In this document: positions 1-11,600 of the stretch, piece by piece
How positions within the stretch are numbered: the stretch's first letter is position 1
How the letters are laid out: each line of letters begins with the position of its first letter
NCBI GenBank assembly: GCA_019649035.1
Contig: BMAT01000546.1
Span: 82,553-133,800 of the forward strand
Length of the DNA stretch: 51,248 bases
Source of the DNA: Elysia marginata
Lineage: Eukaryota; Mollusca; Gastropoda; Plakobranchidae
Direction of reading: 5' to 3'
Program-made: the position numbers and the translations under genes
The notes under the pieces: generated by a model
Told to the model about the DNA's origin: nothing
Databases searched by the model: none
The model's input: only the letters and a program-made list of their open reading frames with translations

Positions 1-659
1 TAGTATCATTTGGTAAAATATGTCAAGTATGCAGTTTTTTTCAACATCATTAACATGATTACCTTCCAACCAAATTTTAAACTTAATGATTTATTGTAAC
101 TTTTTAAGATATTTCAAACGATATGCGACATGAATAGGTTTGATGCAAAAATGTGTAAATGAAATTTAGCTATAGAAATAAAGAAATGGCGTTTTGTGAC
201 GTCATTAATGTCCTAACGTTGTTTTCCTAACTCATCTGACCTAATACTATTAAAATCAAAAAGAAAAAAAATTATGTTGCAGCGATTTCCCGTCAAGGCT
301 ATTTTTGGCGTTAACTAATAGGGGAGTTGTTAAAATCTTTTGCGTAAATTGACTGGCAAATTAGAATTCTGCGTGTTGACCTTGTTTATATTATTTCAAA
401 ATCAGAGTGATGTGCCTTGTGTGTTCTTTTTCTTTTTCTTTTTTTTTTTACAGCGGGCGGCGGCTAGCATTAGCAACACTCAATCAGTCACTCATACTAT
501 GATTAGCCTACTAGATCTAGGCTAATTCTCTGAGGTGAGCTGCACAGCAGGAATTTAAAAGTCCTGGTAGATAGACCAAGTAGCCTGGCAGCTGCGGTAG
601 AATTCTAAATCCGATTCCTCCTAAATTTCGAGCAAGATAACAGGTAACCCAGGCTAATG
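1..659. other. No gene seen (left edge)
   Basis: AT-rich sequence with a poly-T run at 441-450 and no coding signal, SINE or LINE motif that I could support. Confidence 0.4.
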
Positions 660-925
660 CACTAGAATCTAGATCTAGATCTAAAATTGAAAGAAGACGT
701 GGTAAAGATCTATGTGACTGCATGACTTACTGAAAATCTATTTCATAAAAGCAGAGATAGACTCTTGTCTAGATATCTACATCTAGCTAAATAAACGTGT
801 ACTAGATCTAGATCTAGAATCTAGATTTCTAGGTTTAGGGTGGCACTACTCTTTCTCGGAATCACTAGATAGATCTAGATCTAGGAATCAGTTGGAATCG
901 CTAGTCTATTTTCAGTTCTAGATCT
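660..925. repeat. TCTAGA palindromic repeat cluster
   Basis: Several separated runs of the hexamer (near 668-683, 806-832, 873-885, 916-930), with more at 1272-1290. A similar cluster lies at 44320-44370. The hexamer is itself a palindrome. Confidence 0.8.
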
Positions 926-1309
926 AGATTTATCGATGTGGGTTTAACAATAACACTAACAGGAGACACCCTTGAACGAGTTAACACTGGGCACCATCCT
1001 ATTATTGTATTAAGCACATTAAGCCGTGGGTTAAATCTAGCAACAATATTTAAAATAAGGCTGACGCACTAAAGTGAATGAACTTACCATCTCTTGAAAG
1101 TTTATAGGCTTAATAGAAAAAGAATTCATGACAGCCAGAACAGAATAGATAAATTGAAAGATCTATGACATTTACTTACTAAGCGCGGGCAAAGACTAAG
1201 GGCATTCAAAGGAAATAAGTGATTCGTTACTAGCTTCTTTCTCCAAGATGTGAAATATTTTAATGGAACTATAGCTAGATCTAGATCTAGAAAATAAATT
1301 GGTTATTTT

Positions 1310-1975
1310 TTTTTTTGGGGGGGAGAGGGGGCATAAAGACCACAATAAAGGAGGGGATGTTTTGTTGAGCAGGAGGGTTAAGAGGAGTGCATGAATTTGC
1401 TTGTGACGGAAGAGAGAAAATGATAAAGAGATTTATAAGAGCGGAAAGAGAGAGAGATAGACTGAGTGTACAACTACAAGGCATCTAGGGAGACTGGGAA
1501 AGACAAAGAAAGGGGAGGGACTGAGAGAGAGAGAGGCAGAGAAAAAACAGATTATAATGCAAAAAACATAGACTATAGAGAGGGAAGATAAAAATGACAC
1601 AGATAGAGACAGAGACTAAATCAATAGTCTAAAAAGGCACAGGTATCTACTGAAAGAGAAGCAAAGAGGAAACTCAGAAACATGGACAGAGATAGAGAGA
1701 GACAATAACTGAGAAGCAGACTTAGAAAGACGGAGAGAAGCAGAGAGGTAGAGATAAATGACTGTGTGACAGAGAGAGGCTTTAAATATAAGACATAGAC
1801 AGAGGCAGAGAGTATATATATGGTTAAAGATAGGTAGAAAGTTAGAAAGTAAGGCGGAGGTACAGAGGGATGGAGAGGGAGAGAGAGACTGAAAAAGACA
1901 GAGATAGAACAAATAATGCAGAGAGGCAGAATGGGATGACAAAGACAATGAGAGATAGAAAGAAATGGTAATTGA
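1310..1975 (+). repeat. Long purine-rich (GA-rich) tract
   Basis: Almost continuous AGAGAGA-, GGGAG- and AGACAGAG-type low-complexity sequence on the + strand. It opens long meaningless frames on the minus strand and is not coding. Confidence 0.85.
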
Positions 1976-2109
1976 TAGACGAGCATGATGTGGTTCAATG
2001 GTATTTAAAAGCAGAGGAAAAGCCTATGAGTATGACTATGAACAATATTCTACAATAACTTCAAGGTACATCAAGATGTTTGTAAATATTCTGCAAAAAC
2101 ACAGGAATC

Positions 2110-2446
2110 GGCGTCATGGTTTAGTAGCAGACGCTTTGCTTTCGGAGCAAGAGGATTGTAGAAATTGTGTCCTGCTTTCCACAGGTCGACATTTAGTGAT
2201 TGAGAAAGGCTATTTACACACATTTTCTTTGCCTCATTTGGCGTTAAAGGAGTACACCCGACTAGGCAGTGAAGGATCTTGTCAGAGTGCTAGAGTGATG
2301 CGCTCTATTTGCTGCTCCTCTGTACGTTCAAAAGGTACCTTGGTTGGTATTATGGTAATCACATGTGGGGAACTCAAAAGCGCTTAGAGTATGTCAGTGG
2401 ATGAGGTCTATATAAAAACCCTCTTTACTTTACTTTCCTTTACTTG
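2110..2446 (+). mobile_element. tRNA-derived SINE, family 1, diverged copy upstream of the CUB gene
   Basis: Head GTCATGGTTTAGTAGCAGACGC, body with TATTTACACACATTTTCTTTGCC, and tail TATATAAAAACCCTCTTTAC, aligning along its length to the copy at 8872-9174. The apparent open frame across it is not a gene. Confidence 0.8.
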
Positions 2447-2946
2447 CATCCTTCACCTTTTTTTCTCTAGATGTATGCACACTGCAAGGGATCTGGAAAA
2501 GACAGAAAACCATCTTTTCACTTTTTTAACAACAATTTTCTAACATTTTTTTGTAACAAAGGATGTTAAGGAAATTGGTCTAAGATCATTCATTTTTTAG
2601 ACTTGAGATTATCTAGGAGTAGGAACACAGAGATTTTCTCAGATGTTGTAAATTTAAGGAAGATGGTTTTTGTGAAAGATTGTTCTCTACTAAATATTGG
2701 TTCTAAAGCTTGTAAATTTAATGTTTCTGTGGTGTTGTTTTTGGTATTTTCTGTTTAAGTTCAAAAGTGTAAAAAGGTACTTATTCTTTGTTAATATTTT
2801 AAAGGCAAATCACATACCATTTACAAAACTATACTCTCCACAGCTGTAGGAGCATAAAGAGATACGTCTGAGTTTAACTAAGGAAAATTTTTGGCAGTTT
2901 CTTTCAAGTTTTTCAAGTTCTCATCACAAGACAAGAACACACTCTG

Positions 2947-3046
2947 ATGGGAGTACGTGGATCTAGCTGGTCACAGCCTTGTTATGGCTCAAGTTTCTCT
3001 TTTCTATGGTGCCTTGTTGGCCTGGTTTTTACTCTAAGCCTACCAG
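2947..3046 (+). CDS. CUB membrane protein, exon 1 (signal peptide)
   Basis: Encodes residues 1-33 and the first base of codon 34. The exon opens at an ATG followed by G and ends at a GT donor (3047) with codon phase 1. The hydrophobic run followed by LSLPG predicts secretory targeting, with cleavage near the exon border. The 5' UTR and any promoter are not resolved upstream; a diverged SINE ends about 500 bp before. Confidence 0.8.
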
Positions 3047-5596
3047 GTATGATGTTTTCTACTGTTCTAGTAACAAATTTAAGAATAAATTTTGCTTCAA
3101 ATTAATTTCCATATAATCATCCCCATATAGAAGTGTGAATACACATGCCCCAGTTTCATAAATAAGTTTTAGATGAGGTGTGATATATTCACTCTCCATT
3201 TGGCGGTGCTTAGGATTTCTAAAAAATTATAACATTTTTACCTGATGTCTTCTTACTTGTAAGTTGTGTAGCAGCTTGTACAATTTTTTTTTCAAAATCC
3301 ACCATCAGTGCTCTCAATGCTTCTTAGTTTAGTATCTGAAACATGTATTGGTCATGAACTTATTATAACACTTTTTTCCATACTATTTTTGTTTAAACTT
3401 ACATCAAAGACCTCCCCCCTCTCTCTTCCGCACCCCCTGTTACTTAACATGCCTTGCAACCACTTGAACTTGTGCAGTGTTGCAATTTTTTTCTTCTCAA
3501 GTCATTAATTTTTAAACCATGTATTTTTATGAGCTTCTAAACATTGAAAAAAGCATCAAATTAGTAATATTTCCAATTTTGTGGACATTTATATGAGAAT
3601 ATCTTTTGATTTAAAATGTCTAGAAAAAGTTTTTAATCATATATATCAAAGAAGTTTCTGACATGCAACTCATGTGCATGAGTTTTAAGAAATTTTATTG
3701 CTTCATGTCCAGTTTGTGGGAGTTTCAAGTAGGAAACTCTGTTTTTAAGAAAAAGCTATATTTTTTCTTCCTTTTCTTTATATAAGTTGTATGTGACAAA
3801 AAGTTTTCATATCTTTCCATAAAATGCCTATAGTTTTATTGAATTTTTTTATGTTTGGAAGCTAACAGAAATATCACATTCAAAACAACAATGTCTTTGA
3901 AGGTGAAATTGTGACACCCAACTCATACACCCAGGACGCAAGACATAATACTTTCAACCCTTGGTAACCGTGCTACCACTGCTTATTGTTTGTGACTCTC
4001 AGGTACCTACAGTTATTGTGTCAGATCAGATAAGACTGCTTACTCTGGTGAACTGACCTACAGTTACCCTAGGAGCTTTGGTTATGGTTGGAGTGACGAC
4101 CTTGATAGTTATGATGAGTAAGTTGGTTTTTTTTTACTGTTGCCTTGCAAGGACATTAGACAGGCCCCACTTGTGTCTTTTTTTTTTCTAAAAAAAATTT
4201 GCATTGAGCAAATTGTTGTATTTCAACTTCAATTTATGTTGCAGGTGTACTGAAAAAGGATCTCAATTGATTTAATAAAAAGCTAACTGCTATATATTTG
4301 GAAGTGTCTATTTTTTTACTTTTATCAAAAGACCTGGTTGGTTTAATGGTGATTTTAGCATTTAGAGGACTGAAGACGGGTGTTTTGTTAGGAGCTAATG
4401 GCATTATGTTGTTATCAATTAGCAGATTAAATTCAATAAATCCTTTGTTTCTCAGAGTTGCTAGGTGGCACATTCCCTCTTTGCAGTCCCTAATGTACTG
4501 ACGAAGCATTAACTTTGGCCTAAAACTTAGGTAACTTGAGCTGTGGTGACTCGTGTTATTGTCCATTTTCTGCACTAGATGAAACCTTATCAATGAGTTT
4601 GTGTTGGAGGTGAATTTGAGATCTATTATAGGACCTTGGTAAAAAAGAGAAATAGTGAAATTTTATGTTTTAACTTTAACTCCAAAGGAACTAGGTCCAG
4701 GTTACGGACAAAGATCAAGAATACCAACAAAGAAGATTTTAAACACTTTTTTTTCACACAAACACATGAAGAAGATCTTAAAAAGACCTTATGATTAAGA
4801 CAAAAAGGAACTTAAATATTGGCCAGATATTGACAGAAGTTGTAATTATTGATTCCCTCAAATTTTTCATTTAACAAAAAATAACCTGAGATGCTTGAGC
4901 GCATACAAAGTGAGAAGTAAGAAGCAAGACGTTATTCTGCTATAGTTGAAATATTGATGAGGTCAAGAAAAAAATGTGTCTCGTTCTGGGCAAATGAATC
5001 AGAGTTGGAAATTTGTATTTTCAGAAAATGCCATTCAAAGTCTGTTCAAATCTTCCTTCAATCTATATTTTATATTTATATGATATATATTTTTAGGAAA
5101 AAATTTTAATATCTTTCCACAAAATATTGATAATTTTATGAAATTTTTAATCTTTGGAAGGTTAGAAAATGTCTTGTTCAAAACAGAAATGCCTTGAATG
5201 CATTTGGAGGTCAGAATTGCGACATCCGACTTATTCATCCTGGACGCAAGACAAATGCACTTTCAATTTTTTCCCCTAATAACAGATCTCTAAAAAAGCC
5301 CCTTACTGTAATTTAAAAAACCCCAGTCTTTCACAATTAATATATGCTGTTAAATGATCACATTTGCAGTAAGTTTGCCTTTTTAGTTGAAGGATGTATG
5401 TCTGCAGGATCTTTTGGCGTACAATAGACTCACAAATTGGCTGTTCTCTTGGCCATCCAGATTTTCATCTATAGTTCAAGTTTCAAGTTTATTCAATCAG
5501 TACAAGGTTACATAAGAACATGTATTGAAAATAAGCAATGTTCAGTCATGCGGGCAGTTTCAAACATTAAAATTATAATTATAGTAATGTACACTA

Positions 5597-5646
<50 letters not shown>

Positions 5647-8600
5647 TTGTGTAGCATTCTGCATTAGTATAACTGTTTGTTATTGCTCTTGGTAGGCTTT
5701 TTGCATATTCAAAAACAGCAAAAAATGAGGAATTTTTGTTGTTGTAAAGTAATAAATGCAACCTTGCGCTGAATGTTTATAAGTCTACATTGCAAGTTAT
5801 ACAATCAAGTCCATATAATTGGAACCTGGATAACTGGAATGTTTGCTTGATTTGAACTATACAGTCAAACAATGAAAATCAATAATGATTGTGGTCATGA
5901 TAGTCAGAGGGCACAATGCTGGATCATGCTTGTAAACCTGAAATTCAGTTTGTTTTGTCTGTTTGATAGCCAAACACTTTTCCATTATTGTTATCAATTG
6001 CTTATATTGAGCAAAGGGCATGCAATGTTTGGAATGCCTACATGCCCGTATTTAGAAAGTTGCTCTGAAAAGTTTTTTTTTTTTTTTAATCAAATTGTGT
6101 TTGAGCCTAATGAGTTCAGACCTTCCTAGAAACTGTGATTTATTTTTGCTGAGATTGACATCTCATAATTTCCCCTTCCATGACAGTCAGGTGTTGTAAA
6201 GCGACTCAGGCATTATATTGTTAGATAAAGGTGTGGGGAGTGTCGATTAGGGAGGTGTGGGGAGTGTGGATTAGGGAGGCGTGGGGAGTGTGGGGAGTGG
6301 ATTAGGGAGGCATGGGGAGTGTGGATTAGGGAGGCGTGGGGAGTGTGGATTAGGGAGGCGTGGGGAGTGTGGGGTTGGGAGGTGTGAGTGTGGATTAGGG
6401 AGGTGTGGGGAGTGATAGGTCCTGGTCTGGTGGCTAGTTTGTTCTTCTCAGATCAAGACTGGTCGCATTGCAGAGATTTTATCCATAGATATTTTACAGT
6501 ATTCTGTAAGATAAAGAGCTGCCGGTGGTTGCAAGGTCGCCATGCAGGACATCAAAACAGAAAAATCACAAAGAATCATAGGGAAATGGTGGCCAATGCA
6601 GGTGGTTGACTAGGTAGGTTTGACTGCATTTGCACTGTCGTCTTTCTTTTGCGATAATTCCTGAAAACTAGATTTTTGTATATTTGAAACATTCAAACTG
6701 AACTTAATATGACCATCTGGAAAGTTCAAGAGGGTATCTAGCTGTTTGTGTCTATGTATCAGGGACTATGTAGATCAACTGAAATTTTAACACTGATGCT
6801 CCATATTCCAATTTCCCATCTTTCTTCTAGAAACCTGAGGTGCATGGTAGATTTCAAGTCGTACTATGATGGAGATGGTGTCAGGCTGAGGTTTAAAGAG
6901 GTTGATCTGGAACCACCGGAACACCCATGGGACTTTGACACATGCCGGGACAAAATTGTTGTATATGATGGTAATACCAACTTTTTCCATCCAGAATTTT
7001 CCTGCTACAGTTAGTAAAGGCTGGGATTCTTTGAGCCATGCTGCCCCTGCCAATCAAAAAGCAATATCTGACCAAAATTTTTTAAAGTAATTTTTTTGCA
7101 GTTAGTATAAACAACCATATCAACCTATATGTAGCATCAGAATTGCAATTGGTCAAACATTTAGTGAATAAATGGCCTTTAAAATTTTTCAAAGCGCAGT
7201 AATTGCACAGTTACCTTCCTTCCTGCCAATTGAAGTGCAGTAATCACCTCGAGGAGCAGTAACCGACAACCCTTGCTGATGCCTGCCTATCGAAGTGCAG
7301 TAAATTACTTTGGAGAGCAGTTGGACCCCTTAAGTAAATGTTTGGCAGAGTTTGGATCTGCCAACAAAAGTGCAGTAACCCCTCCCATCTTATCACAGAC
7401 GACCTTTCGTGCTGGCCAGGCAGACCGACGTCAAACAATTGGTTGTTGTGCTCAAATGAACATATCTATCGCTGTATGGGCAGGGATAAACAGTATTTTA
7501 ATTATCTAGCTAGCAGGGTCTGCTAGTTAAAACTTTTGAATTAAACAAATATTTGAGTTATTCAGGTTTGAGATATTTAGATTTGACCATAGCAGCACCT
7601 TGGAATGTAAAAATAACAGCTTCCGACTCATTTGCCTTTTGCAGTGTTATACTGGTTGGCTTGAGCCCTAATAGGCATATTAGTACAGGTGTACAAATGA
7701 AATAAAGCTCTGTATCTCTCAGTCCAATATACTCTCTCTAAGTTCTCTCTCTCTTTCATTCTCTCTTTTTTCTTCTGCTCTTTTACATGTTTGCACTCTC
7801 TCTCTCTCTCTGTCTGTCTCTCTGCACACACAAACATATAACGTTGAACTTTAAATTCAAGTCCAACATGTTTTTTTTCTGTAAAAAACCGACAAAAAAT
7901 TAACCCGCAACCGCACAGAGGCACATAGAGTCCAAAACAGCTGCTATTTCCCCATCAAATAAAAAAATATTATTGAAAAGAAAACTAAAGAAAAGGAAAA
8001 AAATAGATCTACTTGAGTGATTTCGAGATCATAACACTGACTTGGCTATTTGTACCGATTTTAGTGGTACTTACTGAATTTTATTGATTTTTTACGTCAT
8101 TCATGATTTCTCAGCAGTAGGAGGTAGATGTTGCGTCTCTAGGATGTCGAAGGCATCAATGTGTTCACTTATTTACCTGTTTTTCAAGAAAAAATATCAG
8201 GAAACTAAGTTGAGGACAAAACTTGCCACACTGTTATTAGTCGAAAAATACCATTAGCTTGCTCACTCTTTTTCTCTTGCTTTTATAGCCTGTGATACAT
8301 TAGTATCCGGTTAAACACACAGCACTTGGAAAATCACCAGATCTAGCTTCCCTTTAGAACGTGAGAATCAAAAGCGAATTGTTTCCCTTGACCAAACAAA
8401 TTGCCATGATCTAGACTAGAAAATTGAGATAATGACTGATGTATATATCTTGACCCTAGTGCAGGCTATAGGTCTATTTTCTGTATGTTAACTGATTAGG
8501 CTTCTAAAGCTGAAATATAGTTTATTGGGCTGAAAGCTACATCAGCTATTCGTTAGCCTACAAGAGCTTACCTGACAGTGCCATATAGGCGAAGTGTACT

Positions 8601-11600
8601 TCACATCGTGATCATAGCGCTTGTTGTGCTACACAAATCACCCCCGTCCCACGGGACTGGGTTCACCTTTAACCCACCAGTTCCTCCCTCTTCAAACCCT
8701 TGCCCCCAAGTATCCCCATCCCTATAACATGCAAATAAAGCATTATACTTTTGGTTAGGCCTGGGAATTAAACAAAGCAAGATGAGAATCATTGCTGAGT
8801 GATTCTGGCTTATTCCTCGCATCTCACTGGTTGCCTGATTCACTTTAATGGTAATTGTAACTGATTTCATAAAGAGTAAAGTAAAGAGCGTTTTTATATA
8901 GCGCTTTACATGGGTTCCCTGGCAGGCCATTCCCAACCAAAGTACCTTCTGCACTCACAGAGGAGCAGCTAGTTAAGCACATCACTTTAAAATTCTGACA
9001 AGAAATTTCACTGCCTACAGTTGAGTGTACACTCGTTTAACGCATGAGTGAGGCGAAGAAATGTGTGTAAATAGTCTTTCTCAAGGACTTAACGTTGACC
9101 TGCCAAAAGCAGGTCTCAAACCCCGGACCTCTTGATCCGAAAGCCATGCGTCTACCACTAGACCACGACGCTACATTTCATACTCATAGCATGCGTATAG
9201 ACTATGCTGGATGTTTTTAAGTCATACTTTTTATGTAGGAATAAATAGGCCATAGTGTAGGGTAAAGCGGACACTATTGTAGTTCTCAATTCTCCTTTTC
9301 CAAAGATCCCCATCTGCTCAATCTTCTCTTTTTGTCTCTATCTATGACAGTGTCTCTTCTTCTCCCAAACTCCCTTTCCATGGATGTTCCTGCTCTACTC
9401 TGCCGCCTGACTTTTTGCCTCCTCTGGATAGGCTTATTCATAAACCTAATGTTAAACCTCTCTCGTACTCGCTCTCTACCTCTCACTCACTCTGTCTCTC
9501 TGTCCTCACTGTCTGTCTTTCTCCCGTCCCCCCTTGTGTCTCTCAAATTTGGTTTTCTTGGACATTCTTGATGCCTCTCTGTCTCCAACTGGTTATCAGC
9601 CCCTTTCCTCTGCTAATCTCTGGGTAGTCCTAATGTGAGTATATTTCACAGTCCCTATGTTTAACATTGGATTTTGAGCAGGCAACCCATTCATCAATAT
9701 TGAAAATACATTTCAAATTCCCCTTTTTCGTGAATGTTCTAAAAATCAAATGAGTTAGAGAAACCAACTCTCTTCATCAGTTACATTTTTTTATTTGGGT
9801 GACTTTGTGTGTGTGTGTGTGTCTCTCTACCTCCTCCTCCTCCTCCCCCGTCCCTCCTATTTGATGTTGGGAGCTGAAAAGGAAAAGGAGGGGGGTGGAT
9901 GTATAAAAAGTCTCGGCCCACAATTAAGCTCTGGTGCCATTCCTTGACAAAAAGTATCAGCTAAGAACAAGAATGCGAGGTGAGAAGTCATGTTGGTTTA
10001 TGTTGCTGACAGCTTGTACCTGACTCCAGGTCATTAATGCTTGTGATCTGCACATAAGCATGTTTGCTTACAATAATTTGACCGCATAAAAGTGGGCACC
10101 ACCATCAGAACAGAATGTGGCCCCTCTCTTCTCTCCCTCTCTTTCTCTCTCTCCTCCCCTCCCTCCCCCCTCTCTCTCTATCTATCTATCTCGCTCTCTC
10201 TCTTTCCCTCTTATCCTCGTCCACTAAATTCTTTGTGTGTTTTTTCTCCTGAAAGCTTCTCTGCTTACTTCACTCCCATTTGTATGTTGCTCTCTAGCAT
10301 ACAAAAAGTGTCCATTTTATTATACAGTGTATTTTGTCAGTAACACTCCCTACACTCCTCCTCTTCCTTTCCCACTCTCTATCTCTCTGTCTCTCATATA
10401 TATATATATTTTCATGTTACTGATCAAAGAAGCAAAGGACTCAAAGCGTTGTAATATAGACCTTCCCTGTAAAACTTAAACTTACTTTTCTTTGAAGAAG
10501 AATAATGGTAGCATTGTATAATCTGGTTGTTTTTTTTAAATTGCAAGTCGAAGTTGCCAAAGCTCTATAAGTCAAGTGTTTAAATTACACTGATAAAGGA
10601 AAACATTTTTTATCCATTTTTCACTAAATTTATGTCATTGAAGTGATAGGGTTACTGCAGGCTGCTTCACAGCAAGAACATGCTATTTTAGGGTAGTTTT
10701 AAAGAATGGTTTATTGGTCTATTGCGTAGATGGAACCTCAAAATGAACAATAATAATAACATTTCTTCCGAGATAGATTATAGTAATGAAAATTAAAAAA
10801 AAATAGGAGAAAACTTAGGAGACCTATGTGTACATGGTGTCACCATTGCTGTGATTAAGCAGACTTTGGCGTCCCTGATGTTGTCATTAAGGTCATCCTA
10901 CTCAACCCATGCTAAATATGAGGGCATGCTTATAATTAAGTTTCGTTAAGTCATAAATTTTTCATTTTTCACAGCATATAAACATGACGTAAAACGAAAG
11001 CTTAATTTTTCAGCTACATACTTAGTACTCTATTTTTCGACGTAGTCACCGTCGCGATCAACACACAGCCTTCATCGTTTCACTAATTAGCACACGCTCT
11101 CAGCGAAGAATTCAGACGACTGTCCACAGCACCATCTGCAAACATCTGCGATTAACTCCTCATTATTGTCATAGTAATTGCCCTTCAGCTACTTCATAAG
11201 TTGGGGAAACAAATAATAGTCAGAGGGGGCAAGATCAGGTCTGTATGTGGTAGGGTCATAAGTTCCAGCTGCCTTAAGGCGTCTTGAGTTTGGCGACTGG
11301 TGTGCGGGCGCGCATTGTCGTGTTGAAGGATTGAGCCCTTATCACGCCGAACACGTCTAAGTCTTGAGTTTTAGAGCTGGGAGTTTTAAAATATATCACT
11401 CAGAGTTTACAGTTTGACCTTGCTCCAGAAATTTCATGTGGATCACTCCCTCCATGTCCTAGAAAAAGGTGAATAAGACCTTTCTTGCAGAGGCATCAAC
11501 CTTGGACTGGAGACGTTTTGTGCCTACACTCATTGGTTGGGCTTTACATTCTAAATGCACATGTCACCATAAACTGTCTTCAGTCTTGCATGAATGTTTG

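Noticed and set aside
1616..1998. Two long overlapping minus-strand frames of Leu/Ser/Cys-rich sequence
   Set aside because: They arise from the GA-rich low-complexity tract; composition, not coding.
1998..2387. 129-codon plus-strand frame starting MVFKSRGKAYEYDY
   Set aside because: It runs through a tRNA-derived SINE that aligns to other copies; no protein motif.
5600..5646. CRISPR-like regularity
   Set aside because: Simple CT microsatellite without spacers; the genome is eukaryotic.
6228..6415. Interstitial telomere repeat (TTAGGG present in each unit)
   Set aside because: TTAGGG occurs once per 24-bp unit and is not in tandem, so it is a minisatellite unit, not telomeric DNA.
9120..9174. 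Apparent tRNA gene on the minus strand
   Set aside because: Box A and B are present but the acceptor stem does not close and a repeated body follows; it is a SINE head.
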